In this document: positions 10,858 through 22,041 of the stretch, piece after piece
How the letters are laid out: each line of letters starts with the position of its first letter
Position numbering within the stretch: position 1 is the stretch's first letter
Assembly: GCA_014529385.2 (NCBI GenBank)
Contig: CM043947.1
Span: 133,664,391-133,728,390, forward strand
Reading direction: 5' to 3'
Source: Adiantum capillus-veneris
Lineage: Eukaryota; Streptophyta; Polypodiopsida; Polypodiales; Pteridaceae
DNA length: 64,000 nucleotides
Program-made: the position numbers and the translations under genes
The notes under the pieces: generated by a model
Told to the model about the DNA's origin: nothing
The model's input: only the letters and a program-made list of their open reading frames with translations
The model's database searches: none

Positions 10858-11096
10858 CGATCGAGCATTGCGACGACGGCACGGCGGCGGCGAAGTGGTT
10901 GAGCACGGCGAAGCGGCGGCTCCTTCTTCTTTGCGGCAAGGAATCCTCCACGAAGCAAGCGTAGAGCGGTGAGTGACACACCATCGCCTTCTTTGAGCTT
11001 ACTAGTTTAGGCTTGTTGTGTGCTTGGAGCCATTTGTGGCTCGCACACGGTGTATCGGCAAGTTCCTTGCATTGACACGTATGACATACGCGCACA
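10482..11096 (+). repeat. Element 1 3' LTR
   Basis: 615 bp, TGTTAACCC...GCGCACA, followed by the CCGCG target duplication. It keeps the U3 segment missing from the 5' LTR, with a TATAAAAG box at 10681-10688. (GT)n and (GA)n arrays lie at 10780-10854. Confidence 0.92.
10681..10688 (+). promoter_or_regulatory. TATA box of the element 1 3' LTR
   Basis: TATAAAAG within U3. The segment is absent from the 5' LTR. Confidence 0.7.
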
Positions 11097-11101
11097 CCGC
11101 G

Positions 11102-11693
11102 TGTCCATCATGAGTTGGATGACCATGATCAACATGCCCTTGCATGAGAAGTGTTCGGATTACAATATCTAGCACAAATGCCATCACATTGAGCGCGTAC
11201 GAGAAATTAGAAAAGTTGCTACGCGTCCAATCAAACGACAGGATTAATGTTGGGGTTGAAGTTGGGCAGGCATGGGAGGCCGATACAATTTTGGAAAAAG
11301 TGTGTCGCTAAGCTAGACGGCCAACTTAGTTGGGGAAACATGGATAGCAGCCCAGTGTGACAGGTGACTCCGTCGGCACATCTGTTGATTGGTTGGGAAG
11401 AGAATAAACATTGTCTGCATGTCCCAATGTCACACGGGCGTTAGAAACTAGCGGTTCCAAACTGGCCTATCGATCGGTATGGCCCCCACCACTGCCTTTG
11501 ACAACAGATTATGGATATGGAAAATGCACTTTCCCTTTGTCCCCAGCCCCCCCACACAAATGTATACACATCTACATAGAGGTGAAATGGTCAACAAATA
11601 GTGAGGTTAAAGTTTGTGTAAATGTTGAAAGAAAAGGGGAGTTTTTTTATGGCCTTCAAAATGAAAACAAGGTAAAGATTTACGGCTGCCTAC

Positions 11694-11696
<3 letters not shown>
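11102..11696. other. Unassigned sequence
   Basis: Moderately GC-rich flank of element 1. No gene, RNA or repeat structure recognised. Confidence 0.5.

Positions 11697-11759
<63 letters not shown>
11697..11759. repeat. (GA)n microsatellite
   Basis: About 30 uninterrupted AG units. Confidence 0.97.
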
Positions 11760-11760
<1 letters not shown>

Positions 11761-12114
11761 ACCTCGACTCCAACGAAGTGAGAGAGTGGGGGGACACTCC
11801 CATATGCACACATTAAAATTCAAAAACGTTCAAATGCCACATGGAAAGCATCCAACAATTGAATTGAATGGTAAAAGAATTGTACCAAAAATCTTCCCTT
11901 TTCCTTATTCCCTTATGTATGAGTGTTATATTAATTGACCTTATGAAAGCATAAAGCATATAAAATATTAGTGAGAGTTTAGGGATCGATCTAATTCTTG
12001 TATAAATATATCAATAAAACAAATTACACAATAAAATGATGCATGCTATCAGATGAAATAAATACATAATGTCTTTAGGATTAGAAATGAATATTGAAAA
12101 TATCTAAACCTATT
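11760..12114. other. Unassigned AT-rich sequence
   Basis: Nothing recognisable on either strand. Confidence 0.5.
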
Positions 12115-12290
12115 CCTGAATAATAATACATGCACTAAACTAACAAGGTGACATTTACATATCAAAACAAAAAGTTGAAAAAAAAAAATTAGTTATTGTG
12201 GAATTTTTTTAAAGCGAATCCCTAATAATAATACATGTATTAAAGTAATAAGGTGACATTTGCATATCAAAACCAAAAGTCGAAAAAAAA
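12115..12290. repeat. Two-copy tandem repeat, period about 106 bp
   Basis: AATAATACATG...GGTGACATTT(A/G)CATATCAAAAC occurs from about 12115 and again from about 12220. Confidence 0.8.
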
Positions 12291-12473
12291 ATAAGTGGTG
12301 AACAAATTCTTTCATATAAGGACAATTTATAAATTCTCAGATAGAAATTGTCTGTAAATAAAAAGAAAATTTACAAGGAAAAAAGTATGTTTTAAATCAA
12401 AAAGCTGACAAGAAGTAATTAGATCCTTTAATGAAGAGACCTATTTATAAACTAAACAAAGATTAAAAAAAAT

Positions 12474-12750
12474 TCAAGTGAGCATTAAATAAAGGGACCA
12501 AATTACAATGATGAAAAGAGACACTTACATTATAAAAGGAAAATATAACCTTTAATAAAACTTATAAACTCAATAAAGATTTAAAAAACAAAAGAAGTCA
12601 AGTGAGCATTAAATAAAGGGACCAAATTACAATGATGGAAAGACCCATTTACATTATAAAAAAATATATATAACCCTTTATTAAACAAGGAAGTCAATTG
12701 ACCATTAAAAGAAGGGACCAAGTGAAAATGATGGAAAGACCCATATATAT
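12474..12750. repeat. Three-unit degenerate tandem repeat (124 and 96 bp periods)
   Basis: TCAAGTGAGCATTAAATAAAGGGACC starts units at 12474 and 12598, and a diverged TCAATTGACCATTAAAAG starts a third at 12694. Each unit continues into AATGATGGAAAGACCCAT-like sequence and ATTATAAAA. The last runs straight into the dispersed repeat at 12750. Confidence 0.8.
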
Positions 12751-12857
12751 TATAAAACAAGCTCACCTAACATATGTCGCTAATCCGTGATTCTTAATCA
12801 ACGGTCCAAAAAGTGCACCAATTATCCACCCACTCTCCTATGGCCTTCTCAAGGCCA
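12750..12857. repeat. Dispersed repeat, copy 2
   Basis: Matches 2349-2456. Here the left side continues uninterrupted into the AT-rich tandem repeats, so it serves as the empty-site reference for the Helitron-like end at 2348. Confidence 0.8.
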
Positions 12858-15800
12858 AAAATTGAATCATCATTAAGATGACACTTATTTTTTCCAAACT
12901 CTATAAATAGGTAGTAGAGATGCCTTGTCTGCTACGATGGATCTACTTAAACAAGGTGAAAAGATCACATTGACATTTTAAAATAAAATAAAGTAAAAAA
13001 GTTATGTTTTTAAAACAACAAAATAAAGAGACCCCATTATAAACTAAAAAGTAGATCTAATAAGCATATATAATAATTAAACAAATTCTTAAGAAAAAGT
13101 AGGTTCAATAAGAAAAAAAATGAAAAAATATATTCATGAAATGTCTTTTTATAAGGTCTTAAATGAAAAGATTCTTTTATAAATCAAAATATTACATTAT
13201 TTCACATCATGTCCTTTTAGGAGGTCTTAAATGATTTTATTTTTTTACAAATCAAAATTATACATTATTTCACATCATAGGATCAAAATTCTATGAATGT
13301 ATACTAATACTTTGTTCTTTAAGGTTATCTGAAGCAGTCCAAATAAACAAAGATAAAATATTTTTTTTAATGAAATGGAGCCCATGCTCTTAAATGAAAT
13401 GATTTTTTTCCAAACTAAAATAACAAAAAAAAGTGAAGAGGACAAAAAAGACCGTGTGACCCAATTTTCAATGGTCCTCTTTAAAGAAAGAGGTACACAA
13501 ATGTCAACACCTTTCACAAAAACCTAAAAAAAAGTTAAACAACAAGCAATTGTATACGTGTCCTCCATCCCATCGACTTACATCCACGGTCCACAATTTG
13601 CACCAAAATCCACCCACCTCACTATGGTCTTCTGCATACCAACAATAGAATGCAAGAAAAGTAAAGACATCTGAGGATGTGAAATGAAAGGTAAGTCTCC
13701 ATCATGTACTCAAAACAATGAAAGTCTCCTAACCCAACACAACACTAAGGGTCTCTTATAGAAAGCCAAAAATTAGTAAGGCTAGTTCTCGTGGTGAGAA
13801 GGATGGAACATGGGTTAGATGGTTTGATGCAATTTGTGGGGCAAGCATCATTTATCTTTGTATTGCATACAAACAAGAAGGTAAATCAAAGGATGAAAGG
13901 CTGTCACACTATCATGGAGGTACCATTTATTGATGTCTTTGCAACCATGTCAAGCTTGTATTTTTTGGGGACAAAGTCCGTGAGTCACAACTTATGCACG
14001 GAGGATAGTTGCATTGCCTACGTGAGTTTTCGAGAGAGGTGGGGGATTTCACTATCTTGCATGGGGCTTGCTTGAGGGGAGATCCCCTACACAGTTACAC
14101 AGTATAAATGCTATGGATATCGGTTGTTTAATCCCCTTGGTAAACTAGGGGTGAACTATTTGTCCCTAGTTTGCCCTCAATTAAGCCCTATTAACCCAAG
14201 AGAGTCAATTAAGAGCGCCTTTCAAATGTAACACTTAATCTTAGCCATTGATCCCCCTGAGGGACCACAACGAAGAGGGAGGAAGGGGCCGAGGGGCGAA
14301 GGTGTGTGTGTGTGTTGGGGGGGGGGATGATGCTAATTCTAAATATTTTGAAACTTTGTTCAATTAGGGTAGAGGAGTTGGTTTAGAGGCAATCACATTG
14401 TAGGGAAATCCAAATGTTCCCAATGCCATCTTTTCATGATTTTAAATCAAAATGATATCAAAAGATAGTTGATACAAAATGTCTACCTCATTAAGTATTC
14501 AAATAAAGAAAAAGATATGGTGGATTTATTCAAACATTATCTTAGGTCCGGGACTCGTCTTTTTAGTGGCTCTTCTATACCCTAGAGGGCTCCACCATAC
14601 CCTTCAAAGGGTTGTGCATGTGAAAAACTCTTCATCCACACAAAATTCTAGGTGATGATTTCAATGGGTGGCTTTGTATGCCTCACATTCAAGGAACTTG
14701 ATGAACTCGTCAAATGGGGGATTCGTTGATGCGGTGCTAGTAAAAAACCTCCACTTATTGCGAGTCTTTTGACCTTAGTTGGCTTTCTTGCACGATGGTT
14801 GTTGGGGTAAAGATCAGCATGGCCAAAACCTCGAACACACCCATCACTAATCACTAACTTTATGATGGGAATGGGATCATGCTAGCTAGGGTGGATGAAA
14901 GATAAACATCGTGCACACAAGTGAGTGTGTGTTGCCTAGATTATCACTCAAGAGAATTAAGCTCCAAGATCAATTAGCTTGGACTCATAAACACGAACTT
15001 GAGTAGTTGCTAAAGCGAGAACGTGCAGGCGCACCTCCTAGAGCAGAGTGCTACGTCGACACAATGAGAGAGGAGGGAGGAGAGGAGAGAAGGAAGACAC
15101 ATACACTGGGTGCAATCTCCCGGAGTGCCAGAGTGAGCATTTTCACCTTGCACGTATTTACTTATAGATTTCTTGAATGCTCAAATTGAGTACAAATTGG
15201 CCGACCGGTCATATATGGCCAAAGCTCATAAACACCACTTAAGTAATAAAGTGTACATAAAATATAGATCCGTTCACATAAGCGTTTTCCACATGTCAGT
15301 CACAGTAAATACCAAAATATCAATTCCATTACATACCTCTCCGTTGGAAAGCAACTGTTTGTGCTACCTAAATCGGGGGATGACTAGTGGTGTAACCTAA
15401 ATCGATAAATCTACACCTGCCTAAATCTGCGAATCTGTGTGACATGGCATAAAAAAGTAAAAAGAATGACATGTTTGATATGAAATTGGAATAGACTGGA
15501 ATGTGGAAGCATGTACCAAATGTTAGCAATCATTGCACACCAACTGAGCTCATGTAAGTATTGGTATGACAAGTCATCTCAGTAAAGAGTCCAATTAAAG
15601 AAAGTAGAAGCCATGAAATTAGAAACAATGGATTTTGCAACATAATGTAAACAAGTAAGTAAGTTATGTCTTCTTAAAAGTATCTCGAAGAATTCTTGCC
15701 TGCTGCAAAGGTGCTTGGGTATCTCTAGGGATGTGAGAATATCTGCAAAAAGACTCACTTAAAAGAAATCAGATATAATAAACATTAATTTATCAAACCA

Positions 15801-15925
15801 CTATTAAACTAGAGGATTCTCGCAGAAGGAGATGTTGTGAAGGGTGGGGGGATTTGGATAAGCACTTGTGGTGAATTAGATAATGTTACTTTTAGGGCTA
15901 AAGATACATAGACAGATCTTACTTA
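12858..15925. other. Unassigned sequence with no supported gene
   Basis: AT-rich to 13560, with a weak third relative of the dispersed repeat at about 13556-13640 and a (GT)n plus G-run at about 14302-14328. A 94-codon open frame at 13791-14075 has no recognisable domain and no support. The rest (14330-15925) shows no coding, RNA or repeat structure I can name. Confidence 0.5.
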
Positions 15926-16393
15926 TCAGGGATAGTTGAAATGATGTTTCAAGAGGGGTAATCTATCCTTCTGTAGAAAATTTTCACTATCCCTGGGGCT
16001 AGCAATGTTCCTTACCCATATGGCCCAAAGATGTAGAAACTCCTGCTTGTAGGTGTAGTAGTCGTCTAGGTCTTTCTGCTGGTGGGAAACAATGTCTTGC
16101 CATAGTTTTTGAGTATTTTGGGGTTTGAAAAAATATTTCTTGAAGTGATCCAAAACCTATCTATAGATTCCTCTAACTTCCTCAGATAGAGAAGAAAACC
16201 AAGTACTAGCATCTTTCCTCAAGACTACCTCAAATATTTCTAGGCATTCCCCATCTCCTTTTTTTATGCGGCAAGCCATTTTGAAATTTGCTAAAAATAA
16301 CTTGGAATCCTTGAAAGGCCCTCCAAAAAAGAGAGGATATCCTGACATTTGGCGTTGGGCCTCCATTGAATCAATGTCAAAGTGACAACACAT
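15926..16393 (-). pseudogene. gag: Element A gag fragment
   Basis: Minus-strand frame of about 155 codons interrupted by one TAG (reverse complement of 16157-16159). The protein reads like the core of a retrotransposon Gag: FFGGPFKDSKLFLANF, then KDASTWFSSLSEEV, HFKKYFF, and DDYYTYKQEFLHLW. That is the usual W-F-x-L ... F-x-x-F pattern of the domain. It stops near 15926, with no knuckle, protease or pol beyond, so only the 5' part of the element survives. Its 5' LTR is the long repeat to its right (16990-18870). It could be either gypsy or another Gag-bearing lineage. Confidence 0.72.
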
Positions 16394-16989
16394 TTTTTTT
16401 CTTTCTTAAAAATATTTACACAATAATGTTTTCTAAATTGCAATCTATTCTAAAACAAAATAAAAATATGCACATTGAATAATCTATAATGGTCAACAAG
16501 AGACAAGATGACAGGGTTCGGTGACGCGAGAATTTCTCCCACTCTTTGAGTACCAAACATGAACACCATACGTTGTTGAAAACGGATCTTTCTACTAATT
16601 ACAACATTTATTCTAATGTGTGGAGCAAAATGGAAAGAAAAAACCTCTATTTTTGTGCCATTATCCATGGTTTATGCATAACCTAATTCTTAAAACAAAA
16701 CAAAAATATATACGTCCAAACTAAGGTCGTACCTAATGAGAGGAAAAATAAAAGGATTTTTTGAAGCGTTTATTTCAGCCAACCTGAGAGGGCCCAAAAT
16801 TCTATGAATTACTCCCTGAGATTGTAATTTAGTGCTAACAATAATATGCACCTTTTGCCTTTCAATGGGAAAAAATGGGTCATACAAGTTTTTGTGCTTC
16901 TTACAACCTAATTAAATGCTAAAAGCTGACCATTCACGCAACACACAAAAACAATAGACACCAAGCCCTCCTCTGTGGGGCACCAAAAC
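16394..16989 (-). other. Element A untranslated leader and primer site region
   Basis: Between gag and the LTR on the minus strand. The sequence abutting the LTR, reading TTTTGGTGCCCCACAGAGG on the minus strand (about 16971-16989), is in the primer-site position and begins with a TGGTGCC-like core. Two diverged copies of a roughly 230-bp segment (about 16450-16668 and 16690-16887) lie inside. Both translate into similar short frames ending ...VYIFVLF/...VHIFILF, but this reflects duplication, not a gene. Confidence 0.5.
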
Positions 16990-17986
16990 TGAGATAGTCC
17001 CTAAACTTCCCTCAAGTCTCTCCTACTGCTCAGTCAAGGTTGGGGCAACCACAAGCAAGAAAAAACAACAACAAACCCATGGCCAAACAAGTGAAGGGAC
17101 ACCACCTAGTTATGGGATGCAAATTAGGATGCAAGAGAGATTTTTTCATGACCAAGAAGAGGTACAACAAAACACACACAAAAAATAAGACACACACCGA
17201 ATGGAGCAAGAGAGAGAGCTAGAGCGAAGGGAAGAGAGAGAGAGGAATGGAACTTGTATAATACCCCGTTTATGACTTGAAAATGGAGATGGTTTGTTAT
17301 GACGTTATCGTAGATCTTGCACAAAACTAACCAGTTCTTAGTGGATGTTAAACATCGCCATCACACAGACACACGCTATCTTAGGGTTATGGGATACCTC
17401 TCACCACCATACCCTATTACAATGAGCAAGAACTTGGCAATGAAAACACATTGGATTGCTTTTTCAAGCAAGCTCAAATGAGAGAACTTAAAGGATACAA
17501 GTCACCTCCCATTTGCCGAAGAACTTTACACAAGTGGAAGGACAAATATCCTGAAGCCAAGCATGCCTTTGAAACAACAAAACCTCAATTTTCGGTAGTG
17601 GAAGAGCATGTACATTATTTGAGATAAGGCACTCACACTCTCTCACTTTGCAATGTGTAGCATTAAAGCTTCTCTCACAAAAAGTGTGAAGCAAACAAGG
17701 TGATGACTACACCTAAATCTATCCTTGTGTATAGAGTGTTGGGGTGCTTTGTGAGACGTTGGAGATGATTAACAAGAAGGAGAGGGGCCTATTTATAGGT
17801 TGGAGATCCCTGATTAAGATTATTGGAAATCCTAATTTACAAGATAACCAAATCAAGATTATGATTTTTTTTAGTATAAAAATATAGTGGGCCTTCTTTG
17901 TCTACTTGAATCATGGATGTGGTCTCAAGAGAAAGGAATTATTGATGGTATAGAGGGTAAAATTAGAGAGCTAAATAAGGGAGGGG

Positions 17987-18022
<36 letters not shown>

Positions 18023-18870
18023 GAGAGTTTTTACATATAGATGTCTTGAGGTGAGGTGTGAGGTGTCTGTTAATAAGGTTAGGTCAATGGATATTTTGTG
18101 CTAGTAGGTTAGTATAGTGTTAGGAATCACTAAAAAATTAATGATTATCTTACAATGGGTAGAATGAGGTAGATGGTTAAAAATGATTGTTGATCCTCTT
18201 CTTCTTCTTCTTCTCTTCTTACATCGTCGTTTCCAAGGTTGAACCACCACGATGAAAATGCTGATATGTTGGTTGATGAGAGCTCCCAATTAGTAGAGAT
18301 TAAGCATGATTTACATGCTAAATTTTATGTATAAAGAGAAGAGGTAAGAAGAAATTGTAATCTAGAAGTGATGGAGAGAGACATAGAGAGGATGTATGTA
18401 CATGTAGAAGTCCCTATGAGAGCTATGGAGGTGAGAGGGGAGGTTAATGGTGAAGAGGGTGAGATAAACCATGAAGGGTGCAAGATTGAGAGGGGGATAG
18501 ACTAAAATGAGTGTGTGTGTTTGTGTTTGTGTGTGTGTGTGTGTGAAAGTGTGAAGGAAGGTGAGAGACGACTAGGGGGTAACTTGTGGGAAAAAGTGGG
18601 CAGAGTGGGGTCCACCAAAACAATCATATCTCACCAATGGTAGCTTCAAAAACTTTGAAAATCTTTGAGGTCATTTTTTAGCTTCTGTGTTATGTTTTAT
18701 CTTTTGATCACTTCTTAAAATTTGGAGTAGAGGTGGATGCCAAAAATTGCACCAAAATGCCTATTTTTCCTCATTGCAAAAGTCTTCAATGGCCCTTCTT
18801 TGTTGAATTTGCATAATCCTCCAAGAGTGAGCCCTTCTTTGCATGAGAGCATGAACTAATATATTCCTAG
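16990..18870 (-). repeat. Element A 5' LTR (left arm)
   Basis: About 1.88 kb. On the minus strand it starts near TGTCTCTCAAAC, has TATAAATA at 17790-17797, and ends ...GGGACTATCTCA just before the leader and gag. Orientation follows the TATA box and the gag fragment to its left. Confidence 0.8.
17790..17797 (-). promoter_or_regulatory. TATA box, left arm
   Basis: TATAAATA on the minus strand inside CCTATAAATAGG. The mirror copy is at 20009-20016. Confidence 0.65.
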
Positions 18871-18993
18871 GAGTTTGAGAGACATTCATGGATGTTAATT
18901 ATTCACAAATATGATACATGATGGGAAAAAACAAGCTAGTATATAAACAATTCATGGAGTCTAGAATAGTATCAGCTGTATGTAAATATACAA
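18871..18993. other. Spacer of the inverted LTR pair
   Basis: About 123 bp of AT-rich DNA with no match between its halves. It marks the junction where two elements in opposite orientation meet. Confidence 0.7.
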
Positions 18994-19251
18994 TGGATGC
19001 ATGGAGAATATATTAGGTCAGGATCTCATGCAAATAAAGGCTAACTCTTAGAGCATTATGCACATTCAACAAAAGAGGGGCCACTGAAGACTTTTCCAGT
19101 GAGGAAAAATATGCATTTTGGTTGGAATTTTGGCATCCACCTCTTCTCCAAATTTGAAGAAGTAATCAAAAGATAAACGGTAGCCTTAGTGGACCTTAGT
19201 CTCCCCACTTTTTCTTACAAGCCACTCTAGTCTTTTCTCACCTCCTTCACA

Positions 19252-19286
<35 letters not shown>

Positions 19287-19794
19287 ATTTCTCTATCTCT
19301 CTCTCAATCTTGCACCTTCCATGGTTTCTCTCATCCTCTTCACCATTAGCTGCCCCTCTCACCTCTATAGCTTTCATAGGGGCTTTTACATGTACATACA
19401 TTCTCTATATGTCTCTCTCTATCACTTCTAGATTACAATTCCTCCTCTCTCTCTCTATATAAAATTCAGCATGTAAATCGTGCTTAATCTCTACTAATTA
19501 GGGATTCTCATAAAGGCATCTTCATTGTGATGCTTCAATCTTGGTGACAACGGCGTAAGAAAAGAAGAAGAAGAAGAGGATGTGCATACATTTTTGAGAA
19601 CCTACACAAGTAAGTCAAAAAAAGATTCAAAGATTCACCATCACAAGGATTCCCTCACCATCCACTTCAGTCTACCCATTGTAAATATATCATTAACTTT
19701 CTAGTGATTGCTAACACTAATCTCTAACCTGTCTAACAAAAAATTTCCATTGACCTAATCTTAAAGACATCTCACCTCAAGACATGTACATAAT

Positions 19795-19842
<48 letters not shown>

Positions 19843-20826
19843 ATTTCACCCTATCTACCATTAATAATGCATTTCTCTTGAGACCACATCCATGACTCAA
19901 TCATACAAAGAAGGCCCACTATATTTTGATACTCAAAAAAATCATAGTCTTGATTTGATTATCTTGTAAATTAAAATTTTCAATAATCTTAATCAAGGGT
20001 CTCCAACGTATAAATAGGTCCCTCTCCTTCTTGAAAATCATCTCCAACATCTCACAAAGCACCCCAACACTCAATACTCGAGAAGAGATTTAGGTATAGT
20101 CATCACCTTGTGAGCTTCACACTTGGGGTGAAAGAAGCTTTGATGCTACTACACATTGCAAATTGACAGAGTGTTAATGCCTTATCTAAAACGACTATTG
20201 TACATGCTCTTCCATGATCAAAAATTGAGGTTTTGGTGTTTCAAAGGCATGGTTGGCTTTAGAATTTTTGTCTTTACACTTGTGTAAAGTTCTTTGGAAA
20301 ATGCGATGTGACTTGTATCTTTTAAGTTCTCCCATTTGAGCTTGTTTGAGATAGTAATTTAGTGTGTTTTCATTGCCAACTTCAGTCTCATGGTAGGAGG
20401 GTATGGTTGTGAGAGGTATCACATAACCCTACGATAGTGTGTGTGTGTGTTGGAAATTTTATCATCCTCTAAGCATTGAGTTAGTTTTGTGAAAGCTCTA
20501 CGATAGCGTCATAACAAATCATCTCCATTTTCAGGTCACAAACAAGGTATTATGCAAGTTCCATTCCTCTCTCTCTTCCCTTTGATCTACCTCTCTCTTG
20601 CTCCATTTGGTGTGTGTCTTGGTGTGATATTGTTTGTGTGTGTTTTGTTGCACCTCTTCTTGGTCGTGACAAAATATCTCTTGCATCCTAGTTTGCATCC
20701 CATAACTAGGTGGTGTCCCTTCACTTGTTTGGCTATGGGTTTGTTGTAGTTTTTTCTTGCTTCTGGTTTCCCAAGCCTCAATTGAGCAACACAGGAGTCT
20801 TGAGGGGTGTTTAGAGGTCGCCTCTC
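18994..20826 (+). repeat. Inverted second LTR of the element A family (right arm)
   Basis: Begins near TGGATGCATGG and shares the whole LTR with the left arm. Homology fades at about 20820, where no primer site follows. It is therefore a solo or truncated LTR, not the partner of the left one. Confidence 0.8.
20009..20016 (+). promoter_or_regulatory. TATA box, right arm
   Basis: TATAAATA in CGTATAAATAGG, mirrored by the left arm. Confidence 0.65.
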
Positions 20827-20937
20827 TTGTTGCTCTCCCCTGCGGACCACCTCAACAACTTGGCCACTTCCCCACTGCATGGGCTTATGAACTTCCACTT
20901 AAAGAAAACTTGGCACCATGTCCCTGCTTCCACCAAT

Positions 20938-21878
20938 TGTCGTGCCGCTTTCTGGGCACTGGGTGAAAGACAAGGATCTACCTACATTTTGAAGGTTTTG
21001 CTAAACTGACGATTTATGCCAAATTCTACCATGATATCAGGAGATGATTGGAATCTATGCATTATGTGGCTTTTTATAGACTGAAAGTGCTTCAAAGTGG
21101 ACTAATTGGGGTGATAAGTGAAGAATGAATGGAGGACTGGTTTTCTACTTAAAAATGTAGCGCTTGAAGTGGTGAAGGAGCAGGTCCAGACAGCTCATCA
21201 AAAAGAGTTACGAGCCCAAGATATTGGAGTTTGAAGGTGCAGTGCGTTGCAGATCCTCGCCAGGCAGGGCGGCTGGGGACAGGTGGCTCAAGTGGTTGTC
21301 AATGTGTAGGTGCATAGTGCTTAATTTATGGAGCATTCCCATCTTTTTAGATTGCTGATCCGAGCTATGTATTGCTGGTTATGGTCATTTGGATTTTTCT
21401 CGAGGGCCCGGTTTTTGACCACATGGGGAGTTGTGCCATCTGGCAACTTCTGGACCATGACAAGGTTCTAGAGGGTATTATGGGAAGGGCAGGAAAATCA
21501 CAAAACAACTGGATGGCGGTGCAATTTGGGGGAGTTTTTCTGAGCCGAGGGTTGCAATTCGAAGGGCATACCAAAGCGGGCGTATGCAACAAAATTGTAA
21601 AAGATTAATAAAAAAAATTGAAGTTGTATCTGTTGCCAATTGAATAGATCTCTTGAGTCTTAAATCTATGTTTTTTATCGCCGTGTCAATTAATATTGTT
21701 CTTATTTGCAATCTGCTCTCTCTCAAACTCTCTTTAATCATCAGTATTACGTGCATTAAACTATTAACTAAGTCTATCTACACTTTGTTATCCTAGTTTG
21801 AGCACCTGCTAAGCTCTTGTCTGCAACCAGAGGCCCGGTGCTTTCTCGGTCAACCCTGGAGAACCGTGCACTCCAACA
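20938..21878 (+). repeat. Element B 5' LTR (941 bp)
   Basis: Shares 20938 to about 21480 with the 3' LTR, then carries a segment (about 21618-21815, from GAAGTTGTATCTG) that the 3' LTR lacks but 34218-34440 has. It ends GTGCACTCCAACA, followed by ATTTGGTGAACCCGATGTG, a plausible primer site at about 21880-21897. Confidence 0.78.
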
Positions 21879-22041
21879 ATTTGGTGAACCCGATGTGAAT
21901 CTGAATGGGGTAGATAGAGACAGACATGGCGATAAGGTAAGGAAAAGAGATGCAGAAAATTATAGGGCTAATGGTTGCTATTTTGTAGCAATATAATTCA
22001 AATCAAGTGTAATTCTTATGCACTAAAATTTTGGTACCGGT

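Larger units (their letters stand above)
2686..11096 (+). mobile_element. Element 1: complete gag-protease Ty3/gypsy-type retrotransposon
   Basis: The 8411-bp element is bounded by TG...CA LTRs of 435 and 615 bp and a perfect 5-bp target duplication CCGCG (2681-2685 and 11097-11101). A tRNA-Asp-type primer site and a 3' polypurine tract lie inside the LTRs. The interior holds a gag gene and a protease-like gene and then about 1.57 kb of non-coding DNA. No reverse transcriptase, RNase H or integrase motif was found in any frame. The Gag domain, zinc knuckles and primer site place it with plant Ty3/gypsy elements. Without pol it would have to be mobilised in trans. In-frame stops and frameshifts make it inactive now. 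Confidence 0.93.
16990..20826. repeat. Large inverted repeat: two LTRs of element A head to head
   Basis: Arms 16990-18870 and 18994-20826 are reverse complements over their whole length, with indels and roughly 85-90% identity by eye, around a 123-bp spacer. Landmarks coincide in mirror order: (GA)n at 17988-18028 versus (CT)n at 19798-19841; (GT)n at 18509-18545 versus (CA)n at 19256-19284; CTTCTT versus AAGAAG blocks at 18197 and 19563. Each arm has a TATA box facing outward. A transcript crossing both would fold into a long hairpin. Confidence 0.92.

Noticed and set aside
13791-14075. 94-codon open frame
   Set aside because: No recognisable domain, no neighbouring gene structure and composition similar to random frames in this AT-rich DNA.
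16450-16887. Two similar minus-strand open frames that might be paralogous small genes
   Set aside because: The similarity comes from a tandem duplication within the element A leader; position between LTR and gag argues for non-coding leader.
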